Shown here: in pieces, positions 19,087 through 28,694 of the stretch
Position numbering within the stretch: the first letter of the stretch is position 1
How the letters are laid out: the number at the start of each line of letters is the position of its first letter
From: an uncultured Lachnospiraceae bacterium
Lineage (GTDB): Bacteria > Bacillota > Clostridia > Lachnospirales > Lachnospiraceae
Assembly: GCA_934437985.1 (NCBI GenBank)
Contig: CAKSBI010000003.1
Location: forward strand, 36,663 to 100,662
Reading direction: 5' to 3'
Length of the DNA: 64,000 bases
Made by a program: the position numbers and the translations under genes
The notes under the pieces: model-generated
The model's database searches: none
What the model was told of the DNA's origin: nothing
The model's input: only the letters and a program-made list of their open reading frames with translations

Positions 19087-20264
19087 AAATTATCAATAAT
19101 ATATCTTACCTGCTCATCAGACAGCTTAGTATGAAGCGGCAATGTAACCTCATTTTCAAACATTGCGTATGCATTGGGATAATTCTTAATGTCATACCCA
19201 AGCTTCTTATACGCACTGAGAAGAGGCAGCGGCTTATAATGAACATTAAGCGGTATATCACGCTCAGCCATTTTCTTTATAAATTCATTACAGAACTCCC
19301 TGTCTTTTCCTGACAGCCTTACAAGACACAGATGCATGCTTGATCTTCTATCCTCCGTAATATGATTAAATACCCACACATCATCATTTGCAATGCCGTC
19401 TGTATACATCTTCACAATCTGCCCACGCCTGTTAAGAAGTTCACCATAACGGCGCATCTGCCCAAGCCCGATAGCTGCCATAATATCTGTCATATTACAT
19501 TTATAATATGGCTCTACAATATCATATTCCCATGCACCAAGCTTAGTCTTGGCAAGTGCATCCTTTGACTGGCCATGGAGCGATAACAACTGATATCTGT
19601 GGTATATGTCCTCATTATCCATTCCCGGTCTGTCACGCCATACAACGGCACCGCCTTCCCCGGTCGTAAAATTCTTAACGGCATGGAATGAAAATGATGT
19701 AAAATCAGCAGCCTCACCGCTCATCTTTCCTTTATATACAGCACCAAAACCATGCGCAGAATCTGCCAGGACAATAACCCGGTCAAACAGTCGCTGTATA
19801 TCGTTAGAAGGAGTATACAGGTGCTTTTTGCTTTCCAGTATCTCATATATCCTGTCATAGTCGCACATCATACCGGCAATATCAACAGGAATGATTACCT
19901 TAGTACGTTCCGTGACTGCATCTGCAATCGCATCATAATCAATCTCATATGAGTCTTTACCGGTATCAACAAGCACAGGAGTCGCCCCGGCATGAATAAT
20001 AACACTGCAGCTTGCCGTATACGTATATGCCGTTGTAATAACCTCATCCCCGGGACCTACACCAAGCAGCCTTAATGTTGATTCCATACATGCAGTTGCC
20101 GAATTAAGGCATACAGCCTTTGAAGTTTTACAGTACTCTGCAATCTCCTTTTCAAGCCTTTTTGTCTTCGGTCCTGTAGTCAGCCAGCCGCTTTTAAGTG
20201 TATCAACTACTTCATCAATCTCAAAATCCGATATATCCGGTGGAGAAAACATAATTCTGTCCAT
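19059..20264 (-). CDS. DegT/DnrJ/EryC1/StrS sugar aminotransferase
   Basis: A 401-residue PLP enzyme that would add an amino group to a 4-keto sugar nucleotide. It opens MDRIMFSPPDISDFEIDEVVDTLKSGWLTTGP, the family start. The PLP Lys lies in SFSFHAVKNFTTGEGGAVV near residue 205, and the acidic PLP partner is in ADSAHGFGA. It sits between a CapD-type 4,6-dehydratase and a phosphoglycosyl transferase, as in bacillosamine or AATGal (2-acetamido-4-amino-trideoxygalactose) pathways. No acetyltransferase of the PglD type is in the window, so the product may keep a free 4-amino group. Substrate is inferred from context. Confidence 0.9.
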   Translation of the reverse strand: MDRIMFSPPDISDFEIDEVVDTLKSGWLTTGPKTKRLEKEIAEYCKTSKAVCLNSATACMESTLRLLGVGPGDEVITTAYTYTASCSVIIHAGATPVLVDTGKDSYEIDYDAIADAVTERTKVIIPVDIAGMMCDYDRIYEILESKKHLYTPSNDIQRLFDRVIVLADSAHGFGAVYKGKMSGEAADFTSFSFHAVKNFTTGEGGAVVWRDRPGMDNEDIYHRYQLLSLHGQSKDALAKTKLGAWEYDIVEPYYKCNMTDIMAAIGLGQMRRYGELLNRRGQIVKMYTDGIANDDVWVFNHITEDRRSSMHLCLVRLSGKDREFCNEFIKKMAERDIPLNVHYKPLPLLSAYKKLGYDIKNYPNAYAMFENEVTLPLHTKLSDEQVRYIIDNFNDVLKSIQ

Positions 20265-20290
20265 ATCATTAACTCCCTTCGTATATAATA

Positions 20291-22255
20291 TTAATTATTC
20301 TTTCTTTCAAAACCAACAAGCTTCCTGTGGGTAATCTCCCTGTCATGTATCTCCTTAAACTGCTCACTGAGTATCTCACGGTCACGTTTTACATCAACAG
20401 CTTTTTCTTTATACGTCGGTACAATTGTCTCAACTATTGACTTAATATTATCACTTTCACTATAAGCATATTCATATAACATGTCGAGCTGCTTAAAGAA
20501 CTGATCCTCATCAAATTCCAATGGTTTACCAATATGAATAAGGGAGTTGGCAGTATCTGTAAGCCCCTCCTCATTCATAAGCATCTCTTCGTACAGCTTC
20601 TCACCGGGCCTCAGTCCGGTAATCTTAATCTCAATATCTTCACCAACCTTATAGCCGGACAGCCTTATCAGATTCTTTGCGAGATCCATAATCTTAACAG
20701 GCTCACCCATGTCAAGCACAAATATCTCTCCGCCCTTCGCATATGCACCGGCCTGAAGCACCAGTGTTACAGCTTCTTCAATTGTCATAAAATATCTTAT
20801 TATATCAGGATGCGTTACGGTAACAGGACCACCCGACGCGATCTGCTTTTTAAAAAGCGGTATAACACTTCCGTTGCTTCCAAGCACATTTCCAAATCTT
20901 ACCGCAACAAATTCAGTATCTGAATGTCTGTCAAAAGCCTGAAGTATCATCTCACATATACGTTTTGAGGCTCCCATTATATTAGTGGGGTTAACCGCCT
21001 TATCAGTAGATATAAGCACAAACTTCTTAGTTCCGTATTTGCTTGCGGCAAGTGCCGTCTTATATGTGCCAAATACATTATTCTTAATTGCCTCGTTAGG
21101 GCTGTCCTCCATAAGCGGTACATGCTTGTGTGCAGCCGCATGGTATACAATATCCGGTCTGTACTTTGCAAATATGCTGTCCATTCTTTCTGTATTACGT
21201 ACAGAAGCGATCAGGACAGTAAGATCCAGCCCCGGATAATCATGCTTAAGCTCATTCTGGATATCGTATGCATTATTTTCATATATATCCACAATTATCA
21301 TCTTTGCCGGTGAATGTCCTGCAATCTGTCTGCACAGCTCACTTCCGATAGAACCACCGCCGCCTGTAATGAGCACTGTCTTTCCACTGACATAGTTAAT
21401 GATCGAGGTTATGTCAACCTTTACAGGTTCACGTCCGAGAAGATCCTCTATCTGTACATCACGGAGCTTGTCAAGCGTTGCCTCACCATTAACGAACTGG
21501 TACATTCCCGGAAGAATCTTAAGCTGCCCTGATGTATGACGGCATATCTCCACAAATTCACTGATCGTCTTGCGTGAAGCTGCAGGCATGGCAATAATAA
21601 TCTCATTTATGGAAAAATGCTCAGCCGCCCAAAGTATCTTATCTCTGCCGCCAACCACTTTAACACCATGAATGTAAGTATTCTGTTTTGTCCTGTCATC
21701 ATCAATAATACACTTAATACGTGCATCCAGCCTGTTACTCATGATCAGCTCATTCATAACCATATTACCGGCTTCCCCCGCACCGATAATCATCGTATTG
21801 CGGGTATCCTCACCATGGCTGTACATGCTGAACAGATGCCTTGTAAGCCTGTACGAATATCTTATCGTGATAATCATAACAAACAAAAGCATCATATATA
21901 TTATAATATAACTCTTAGTAAAATACCTGTAATGCATAAATAAAGATGTTATATGAATAATTGTAGAAATAAGGCACGCCAACAGGATGTTAACCATCTC
22001 CCTTATACTGGCGTACCTCCACAGACTGTGATAGAGTCTGAATGCCAGGAACAGCAGCAATGTCGTTACCGTATTAAACACACACATACGGTTGACTGCT
22101 TCAAGGCACTCAGGTTCTATCGATGTCCACTTTAGTTCAAATCTTATGAGCAGTGAAAGATATGAACTTAAATTAATACATATAATATCCAGAACAACAA
22201 GCATTACCCTGAAAAATACAGAGAATCTTCCGTCACGAATCCATTTGCCAAACAA
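20291..22255 (-). CDS. Membrane-bound UDP-GlcNAc 4,6-dehydratase (CapD/FlaA1/PglF family)
   Basis: A 654-residue polysaccharide-synthesis dehydratase. About four membrane helices lie in residues 10-135, followed by a CoA-binding-like Rossmann fold (MIIGAGEAGNMVMNELI) and then the short-chain dehydrogenase domain with VLITGGGGSIGSELCRQIA near residue 290 and LISTDKAVNPTNIMGASKR near residue 415. The last motif carries the family catalytic Asp/Lys replacing the usual Tyr. It makes a 4-keto-6-deoxy sugar nucleotide for the aminotransferase downstream. It starts 28 bp after the LCP gene and is clearly part of the same unit. Confidence 0.93.
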   Translation of the reverse strand: MFGKWIRDGRFSVFFRVMLVVLDIICINLSSYLSLLIRFELKWTSIEPECLEAVNRMCVFNTVTTLLLFLAFRLYHSLWRYASIREMVNILLACLISTIIHITSLFMHYRYFTKSYIIIYMMLLFVMIITIRYSYRLTRHLFSMYSHGEDTRNTMIIGAGEAGNMVMNELIMSNRLDARIKCIIDDDRTKQNTYIHGVKVVGGRDKILWAAEHFSINEIIIAMPAASRKTISEFVEICRHTSGQLKILPGMYQFVNGEATLDKLRDVQIEDLLGREPVKVDITSIINYVSGKTVLITGGGGSIGSELCRQIAGHSPAKMIIVDIYENNAYDIQNELKHDYPGLDLTVLIASVRNTERMDSIFAKYRPDIVYHAAAHKHVPLMEDSPNEAIKNNVFGTYKTALAASKYGTKKFVLISTDKAVNPTNIMGASKRICEMILQAFDRHSDTEFVAVRFGNVLGSNGSVIPLFKKQIASGGPVTVTHPDIIRYFMTIEEAVTLVLQAGAYAKGGEIFVLDMGEPVKIMDLAKNLIRLSGYKVGEDIEIKITGLRPGEKLYEEMLMNEEGLTDTANSLIHIGKPLEFDEDQFFKQLDMLYEYAYSESDNIKSIVETIVPTYKEKAVDVKRDREILSEQFKEIHDREITHRKLVGFERKNN

Positions 22256-22283
22256 TTAACTACCTCCGGTAATACCGTACTGA

Positions 22284-23762
22284 TTACTTACTTTCCGTAC
22301 CGCTCTTATCCGTATTCTTCTTCTTGATCTTTTCTCCATTCAGTACCCTCTTAATTGTAGTACGTGCCTTATTAACAGAATCAGAATCCGGTCTCATTAC
22401 ATATGCCCTGCTTCGTGGCATTGAGTAAGTGTAATCCTTTGAACCTGTTCCATCAACACTGATCGAATCAATCTTCCAGTTAGGCATCTCATCCATCTGG
22501 TACTTAACATAACTTGTGATCTTCTTGGTCTTCATATTAGTCTCAAATGAACCCTCAATACTCTTCATAAGCTTATTAAAGTTCTTCAGGATTGATGGTG
22601 ACGTTGCTTTATCAAGTATGGCAGAGATCATATGCTGGTGATTCTTGCCACGCTGATTGTCCCCGGCGGCAAAGTGATGACGCTCACGACAGAACGCAAG
22701 TGCCTGCTTACCATCAACATTGTTGTAGCCCTTTTTAAAGCTCGGTCCCCAGTCTGATGTGAAATCAAAATCTGAATATACCTTAACCCCGCCAAGTGCA
22801 TTAACAATATCCTTAAGACCTGAGAAGTTAACCCTTACATAATAATCAATGTCAATATCATACAGCATCTCCAATGTTGCCATTGATACATCCACACCAT
22901 ATATGCCTGCATGTGTAAGCTTATCACGGACACCATTAGATATTGATAATGGAACGTAATAATCCCTTGGCGTATTAACAAGAAGAATCTGTGATGTCTC
23001 AGGATTAACAACAGCAATAATATTAACATCACTTCTGCTTGTCTTAGCTATTGAGCCATACGTATCAATTCCGGAGCAATACATAATAAATGGTTTGGTT
23101 ATTGAGCTGTCTTCAGCTTCTTCATCCTTATTATCATCTTCGATAACTGTCTCAACCCTGTGATTACCAAGAACCTTCGTCTTAGTCTCAAAGTCCTTAT
23201 AAGTATCACCTATAGTCTCACGGAAGGCTTCATTAAAAATAATAACCCCGACTTCCTGTGTGTACAATGCATTAACAAGCGAGTCTACATCTGTATATGA
23301 CCTGATTGCCACATCTTTTCCGACATCCTTTTTTACAGACTCAAGCATTGAATCGGTGTATTTCCTTCCGACATTCTCAATAATACCAAACTGATAATCC
23401 TTAACATCATCAATAGTCTCTGCCTTGTCTGTTGAAAGGACAAGTGCTGATATCTCGTCAACCTTAACATTAGCAGCAGACATATTATCTATTGCGTTAT
23501 AGCCCCTCCAGAGATATCCGGTACCAATAAGTATGATAATACAGAAAATCACTGAAAGAATTCTTCCGACAACATATAATCTTTTAGACATCTGGCTGAA
23601 AAATGTATATAACATAATAAATACCAATCCCAGCACACCAAGTAAAAGATATTTGTCAGGTATCATATCAACATACAATATAAGACCGATCAGTCCTATA
23701 GTAAGCAGAAACTGCAAAATAATAAATACAAAACCCAACTTCTTTTTTAATAACTGACTCAT
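22284..23762 (-). CDS. LytR-CpsA-Psr family cell-wall polymer ligase
   Basis: A 492-residue protein with three or four membrane helices in the first ~100 residues, then an extracytoplasmic LCP domain. Hallmarks are ILLVNTPRDYYVPL, GGVKVYSDFDF, DGKQALAFCRERHHFAAGDNQRG with the conserved Arg pair, and the final alpha/beta segment. LCP enzymes move undecaprenyl-linked teichoic acid or capsule onto peptidoglycan. Between helices and LCP domain is a ~120-residue accessory region (VDEISALVLSTDKAETI...) seen in other Lachnospiraceae LCPs. It starts at ATG with GGGAGG. In this cluster it would be the last step, attaching the glycerophosphate polymer. Confidence 0.92.
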   Translation of the reverse strand: MSQLLKKKLGFVFIILQFLLTIGLIGLILYVDMIPDKYLLLGVLGLVFIMLYTFFSQMSKRLYVVGRILSVIFCIIILIGTGYLWRGYNAIDNMSAANVKVDEISALVLSTDKAETIDDVKDYQFGIIENVGRKYTDSMLESVKKDVGKDVAIRSYTDVDSLVNALYTQEVGVIIFNEAFRETIGDTYKDFETKTKVLGNHRVETVIEDDNKDEEAEDSSITKPFIMYCSGIDTYGSIAKTSRSDVNIIAVVNPETSQILLVNTPRDYYVPLSISNGVRDKLTHAGIYGVDVSMATLEMLYDIDIDYYVRVNFSGLKDIVNALGGVKVYSDFDFTSDWGPSFKKGYNNVDGKQALAFCRERHHFAAGDNQRGKNHQHMISAILDKATSPSILKNFNKLMKSIEGSFETNMKTKKITSYVKYQMDEMPNWKIDSISVDGTGSKDYTYSMPRSRAYVMRPDSDSVNKARTTIKRVLNGEKIKKKNTDKSGTESK

Positions 23763-23784
23763 AAGTACCTCCCAAAATTAAATA

Positions 23785-24903
23785 TTAGTATCGTAATAAT
23801 ATGTCCAGCAGCCTTTTTGTCGATTTACCGTCAAGGTAACGGTAAAACTTATCCTTAAACTGCCCTCTTATCGCAGAATAACCATCTCCGGACTTAACCA
23901 GACTGATAAGCCCTTCAGTTGTCTCTGCAACAGGACCCGGGACAAAGCTGTTATAGTCTTCATAAAAACCTCTTCCATACTCACTGAACACATCTATATC
24001 ATATGCATAAAAATACATCGGCCGATCAAGTAATGCATATTCAAAAATAATCGATGAGTAATCAGTAATAAGTGCATCTGCCACAAACAGCAGTGTATTA
24101 AGGTCACTGTACCCGGACACATTTTGTACTTTATCACCATATTGTAAAATACTTGTGTCATCATATGCATCCGCCACATGCGGATGCAGCCGCAGTAAAA
24201 GCACTGTATCTTCATCCATATGGCTGCACCATTTCTCCATATTCAGCTCCACCCTTGGGGACGTAACCTGTTCATCACGGAATGTTGGTGCATACAATAT
24301 CAGCCTTTTATTAACAAGCCCGGGATATCTTTCATAAAAGTCCCTGACTGCTTTTTCCCTGAAATCATCATTAAACATGACATCAGTCCGCGGAATACCG
24401 GTAAGATATACTTTATCCTCTGTTACCCCGAACGCTCCCCGGTACAGCCCGGCTGTGTACTCTGAATTAACAATAAGGTGTGTTATCCTGCTGTCTGCTT
24501 TCTTTTCAAGCCCTAACAGCCTGCCGCTGTTGGCGTCATGTCCAAACTTTTTAATAGTTCCTGTTCCATGCCACAGCTGTACTACCTTAACACCTTTTCT
24601 TATCTTCACATATGCCAACGGGAGGAATTCATTATCCATAAGAACTGTTCCTGCCCTTGCAAGTGCGGCCGACTTCTTAAAAACCAGGTCAAAAAGCCCT
24701 GCTCCACCTCTGTCGCTTTTTCTTACACATACAAAACGTGCATCAGGCTTCCTTTCCTTTATGGCCTTAATAACAACCCCGACACTGCTGTCATCGCTGC
24801 CATCATGTGTCATTACACAAAAGAAAAGATTATTATCAACATGGAATATACAGCCTATATAGTATATTATTGCAAAAATTATATATCCAATACTCTTAAC
24901 CAT
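23785..24903 (-). CDS. CDP-glycerol glycerophosphotransferase, TagB/TarB-like
   Basis: A 372-residue Glyphos_transf protein with one N-terminal hydrophobic helix. It has VVQLWHGTGTIKKFGHDA, close to the WH.xGAIKxFG motif of TagB/TarB primases, TGIPRTDVMF, and the late TDYSSIIFEYALLDRPMYFY acidic/Ser site. TagB-type enzymes add the first glycerol phosphate to the lipid-linked linkage unit, and this is the only homologue here with the TagB-like motif form, so a primase role is plausible. It overlaps the stop of the next upstream gene by one base (TAATG). Confidence 0.82.
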   Translation of the reverse strand: MVKSIGYIIFAIIYYIGCIFHVDNNLFFCVMTHDGSDDSSVGVVIKAIKERKPDARFVCVRKSDRGGAGLFDLVFKKSAALARAGTVLMDNEFLPLAYVKIRKGVKVVQLWHGTGTIKKFGHDANSGRLLGLEKKADSRITHLIVNSEYTAGLYRGAFGVTEDKVYLTGIPRTDVMFNDDFREKAVRDFYERYPGLVNKRLILYAPTFRDEQVTSPRVELNMEKWCSHMDEDTVLLLRLHPHVADAYDDTSILQYGDKVQNVSGYSDLNTLLFVADALITDYSSIIFEYALLDRPMYFYAYDIDVFSEYGRGFYEDYNSFVPGPVAETTEGLISLVKSGDGYSAIRGQFKDKFYRYLDGKSTKRLLDILLRY

Positions 24904-26087
24904 TATTCAATACCCAGCACTTCTTTTATAACCTTATGTGATGCATTGCCATCATCCCACGGATTATACATCCGTGCAAACGCATCATATCTGTCCACAT
25001 ATTCCTGTTCCCTGCATTGCTTAATATCTTCTATCAATTCATCAGTTGTCGTTGATATCGGTCCCGGTGCTGAATTCTCAAAGTCAAAATAAAAGCCCCT
25101 GAGCTCATTCTTATAACGTTCCAGGTCATAGCAGTAAAAATACATTGGTTTTCCAAGCAGGCTGTAATCAAACATTACCGATGAATAATCTGTTACAAGC
25201 ATATCTGATACAATATAAAGGCTGGCAATGTCAACGCTTTGGTCAAACATATATACAAACCCTTTATATGCAGACCAGTCTGTATTATCATTTACAAGGT
25301 AATGGTACTTAATTACCAGAACCATATCCCCTTCAAATTCTTCCTTCAAACTGTCAATATCAAGGGCACTTGAAAATCTGTACCTGCCAATACCGGAAGC
25401 TTCATCATCACGCCATGTCGGTGCATACAGAATTATCTTTTTATCTGCCGGAAGTCCAAGCTGCTCTTTAATATTAATAATATTATACTGCGAATTACCT
25501 TCAAACAGTACATCATTTCTTGGATATCCGGTCTCCAACATCTTACCACTGAATGCAAACGCCCGCCTGAAAACCTCTGATGAAAACGGATTCTGTGAAA
25601 TCAGATAATCCCACGTTGCCGCATTGCGCCTGAACGAATCATGATAAGAATCAATATCAGTCTCACCGGCCATAAACACATTATCCATATCAAGTCCAAG
25701 CTTCTTAAGCGGAGTTCCATGCCAGGTCTGAAGATAAACTACCCTGTCTCTCTTTCGCAGGAATTCCGGTTGTCTTGCATCAAAAATCCAGAATTTTGCG
25801 GTTGCCATATAATACAGATATCTAATTCTTCCATATTTCACCTGTTTATTGCAGCCGTCGATATCGTAAGGTTCACTCTCGTAAAACCAGATACAGTCAT
25901 ACTTTTTATCTAAGCCTTCAGATACCATCCTCTCATATATTGCCCTGGGATTACCCGAATAACTCTTTCCAAGGCTTGATGAGAATACTATTCTTTTACC
26001 CCTTACCGGCAGTATACTGTTAAATACACGATACAGTGTAACAGCCATTGCCTTGGCTGCCTGCCTGGCACTCCTCATTATATTCAA
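24903..26087 (-). CDS. CDP-glycerol glycerophosphotransferase
   Basis: A 394-residue TagF-like catalytic domain without an extra N-terminal module. Motifs: YLQTWHGTPLKKLGLDMD near residue 120, ETGYPRNDVLFEG, LYAPTWRDDE, and VTDYSSVMFDYSLLGKPMYFYCYDL near residue 310. It would transfer glycerol phosphate from CDP-glycerol to the growing polymer. The likely start is TTG at 26085-26087, overlapping the TGA of the upstream gene, with AGGAGG nine bases before; the ATG nine bases later lacks a well-placed site. Confidence 0.88.
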   Translation of the reverse strand: MNIMRSARQAAKAMAVTLYRVFNSILPVRGKRIVFSSSLGKSYSGNPRAIYERMVSEGLDKKYDCIWFYESEPYDIDGCNKQVKYGRIRYLYYMATAKFWIFDARQPEFLRKRDRVVYLQTWHGTPLKKLGLDMDNVFMAGETDIDSYHDSFRRNAATWDYLISQNPFSSEVFRRAFAFSGKMLETGYPRNDVLFEGNSQYNIINIKEQLGLPADKKIILYAPTWRDDEASGIGRYRFSSALDIDSLKEEFEGDMVLVIKYHYLVNDNTDWSAYKGFVYMFDQSVDIASLYIVSDMLVTDYSSVMFDYSLLGKPMYFYCYDLERYKNELRGFYFDFENSAPGPISTTTDELIEDIKQCREQEYVDRYDAFARMYNPWDDGNASHKVIKEVLGIE

Positions 26088-28258
26088 CGGGTTTCTCCTC
26101 CTCCAAATATGGTTTCGATAACCCTCTTTGCTGCATTTCCATCATCAACTGAACAGAACCTGTTATAAAAATTATTATAGCGGTCTGCATATTTTGCAGT
26201 TATCTGATCAATATTCTTTATGGAATCTATTAATTCCCTGTTAGTCCTTATAAGCGGTCCCGGAAGCTCGGTCTCCATATCAAGGTACATTCCCCTGAGC
26301 TCATCCTTATATGCATCAAAATCATATACAAAGAAAAGCATAGGTCTCTTAAGGTTTGCATAATCAAAAAATACAGACGAATAATCTGTGACACACATAT
26401 CAGATATCAGATACAGTTCTGAAATATCTTCATATGTACTGACATTGTATACAAAGCCCTCATACTTAGTCAGGTCAAGTCTGTCAGCAATATGATAGTG
26501 TGTCCTGAACAACAGTACATATTCATCAGACAGCTCTTCCTTTAACATATCTATATCAAGTGCAAGACTGAATTTGTATTTGCCAGGTCCGTAAAATGCA
26601 TTATCACGGAATGTCGGCGCATACATAATTACTTTCTTATCTTCAGGTATACCAAGCTTTGCCTTAACCGACCCTACTATCTCCCCTGCGTCAGGTGAAT
26701 ACAGGATATCATTTCTTGGATAGCCTGTCTCAATAATCTTTTCCCTGTCAACCTCAAACGCCCTCTCAAACACTTCCGTTGAAAAACGGTTAGCTGATAC
26801 AAGATAATCCCATGCCCTTGAGTCACGGTAAAATGTCTCCTTATGGTCCTGACTAGCAGCATGTATGTCATCAAGGTCAAACGCAAGCTTCTTTAACGGT
26901 GTTCCATGCCAGGTTTCAAGGAATACCATGTCATCCTCTTTTTTAAACCATCCCGGCTGTCTGACATTGTATATATGATACTTTGCCCTTGCCGAATAAT
27001 ACACATGCTTTAAGCTGTGCCTTGCACAACGCTTAGGCCTGCCCTTCATATTATCTGATGGGTTATTAAGCACCCATATATACTTGTACTTGTCACCGAA
27101 CCTTTCAAGCATATATTCATACAATACCTTAGGGCTGTCATTATAGCTCTTACCAAAAAAGCTCTCAAACACAACCCAGTTATTCTTCCTTGGAAGCTTC
27201 CTGAATACTGCACGGTCAAGAAAATGCCTCCACCTGGACTTTTTGAATAATGACCCCTTTTTCTTATACATCTTCAGCACTTTTCCAACAAAACGCGCCA
27301 TACGGTAATGCCTGCCGGCAATTGCCTTCAATATGACCTTACCGGCAAAACCAAACTTATTAACTACACCATTAACCCCATCCTTGATTACTTCAGAGCA
27401 TCTCTGTGAAGTCTCATCGTTAAGGTTCCACCCATTAAGGCACTGCTTATATATTGTCTTACATAATATAACACTTATCGTGTTCTTTCTTTTTGGCTGA
27501 TCCTTCACATATGGAAGTGTATTGACATACACACGCAAAAGATCTGTAAGCATCCGGTTATTATCCTTCTTCGCACTCTGGTTAAGGGATGGGTAATGGA
27601 TCGGATCATTTCTTTTTCTCTTGGCAAGCCCTGCATCCTTTGCAAGGTATCCTGTATTAGTCACAAGCAGGAGCTGCATTACAAAAGGTATATCAGTAAA
27701 ATATAAAACCTCATCATCAAATCTGACATTATACTCATCTATCAGACTCTTTCTTATAAGCATATTAAGTGCAGTGATCTCTGTTGAAAAAAGGTTTGAC
27801 AGTTCTATATCAGTAAGCTTTCGGTCTTCCTGGATAAGCCTGGCAGGATTGTACTTATTAAGGCCAAAGCTCTCGCTCTTAAAATGAGTTGTAATAATAT
27901 CACCACGGACCAGATCCGCATCATTATTTTCGGCGCACTCCAATAAACGCTTCATACATCCGTCAAGGAGATAATCATCACTGTCAAGAAAATAAATATA
28001 CTCTGCATCTGACATCTCAATTCCCTTATTTCGCGCATATCCTGCACCCTTCTTTTCAAGCCACTGGACATACCTCACCGGGAGTCCCCTGCTTTCAAAC
28101 TCCTCTATCTTAGATACTATCCCTTCCTCAGGCGAATCACCCAGACATATCACTTCGTAACTGTCAGTATCCATTCCCTGTGAAAGAATTGTCCCAAGAC
28201 AATCATCCAGATAACATAGTCCATTACTGCATGGAACTATTATGCTCACCTTTTTCAT
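26084..28258 (-). CDS. GT2 glycosyltransferase fused to CDP-glycerol glycerophosphotransferase
   Basis: A 724-residue bifunctional protein. Residues 1-~230 form a GT-A family 2 glycosyltransferase (VSIIVPCSNGLCYLDDCL, FLDSDDYLLDG with the DxD-type site). A ~130-residue basic linker follows. Residues ~350-724 are a TagF-like domain: FLETWHGTPLKKLAFDLDD, ETGYPRNDIL, YAPTFRDN and TDYSSVFFDYANLKRPMLFF. It may both glycosylate and extend a glycerophosphate chain, for example making repeats with sugar in the backbone. It is a close paralogue of the protein at 30469-32739, so a duplication is likely. ATG start after CGGAGGAT. Confidence 0.9.
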   Translation of the reverse strand: MKKVSIIVPCSNGLCYLDDCLGTILSQGMDTDSYEVICLGDSPEEGIVSKIEEFESRGLPVRYVQWLEKKGAGYARNKGIEMSDAEYIYFLDSDDYLLDGCMKRLLECAENNDADLVRGDIITTHFKSESFGLNKYNPARLIQEDRKLTDIELSNLFSTEITALNMLIRKSLIDEYNVRFDDEVLYFTDIPFVMQLLLVTNTGYLAKDAGLAKRKRNDPIHYPSLNQSAKKDNNRMLTDLLRVYVNTLPYVKDQPKRKNTISVILCKTIYKQCLNGWNLNDETSQRCSEVIKDGVNGVVNKFGFAGKVILKAIAGRHYRMARFVGKVLKMYKKKGSLFKKSRWRHFLDRAVFRKLPRKNNWVVFESFFGKSYNDSPKVLYEYMLERFGDKYKYIWVLNNPSDNMKGRPKRCARHSLKHVYYSARAKYHIYNVRQPGWFKKEDDMVFLETWHGTPLKKLAFDLDDIHAASQDHKETFYRDSRAWDYLVSANRFSTEVFERAFEVDREKIIETGYPRNDILYSPDAGEIVGSVKAKLGIPEDKKVIMYAPTFRDNAFYGPGKYKFSLALDIDMLKEELSDEYVLLFRTHYHIADRLDLTKYEGFVYNVSTYEDISELYLISDMCVTDYSSVFFDYANLKRPMLFFVYDFDAYKDELRGMYLDMETELPGPLIRTNRELIDSIKNIDQITAKYADRYNNFYNRFCSVDDGNAAKRVIETIFGGGETR

Positions 28259-28293
28259 CTTCTGATCCTCCGAATCATTTTACAGATACTTGT

Positions 28294-28692
28294 CTACTGC
28301 TTATTACCAAGGTTCAGGTCTTCCTTGATCTTAGTTGTTGATATACCCTCTGTCCTTGGAAGATATACAACCTCACAATAATCCTTAAGGAAATCAAACT
28401 TGCCCTTCCAGTCATCTCCCATTACAAATATATCAATATCATTGTCCTGAACATCCTTAATCTTCTGTTCCCATGTGTATTCCGGAATAACCTCATCTAC
28501 ATACTTTATTGCTTCAAGAATTATCTTTCTGTCCTCATATGGATGATATGCTTTCTTATTCTTGACAGCATTAAATTCATCACTCGACAATACAACGAGC
28601 AGATAATCCCCAAGCTCTTTTGCCCGTCTTAAAAGATTGATATGACCTACATGCAGTAAATCATATGTTCCATAAGTAATTACCTTTTTCAT
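28294..28692 (-). CDS. tagD: Glycerol-3-phosphate cytidylyltransferase
   Basis: Makes CDP-glycerol, the donor for the five glycerophosphotransferases around it. 132 residues, the normal length. The nucleotidyltransferase HxGH motif is in YGTYDLLHVGHINLLRRAKELGD, and the second signature is RTEGISTTKI near residue 115. It starts 2 bp after the TagH stop, so they are co-transcribed. The presence of this gene is the strongest evidence that the polymer contains glycerol phosphate. Confidence 0.97.
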   Translation of the reverse strand: MKKVITYGTYDLLHVGHINLLRRAKELGDYLLVVLSSDEFNAVKNKKAYHPYEDRKIILEAIKYVDEVIPEYTWEQKIKDVQDNDIDIFVMGDDWKGKFDFLKDYCEVVYLPRTEGISTTKIKEDLNLGNKQ

Positions 28693-28694
28693 AA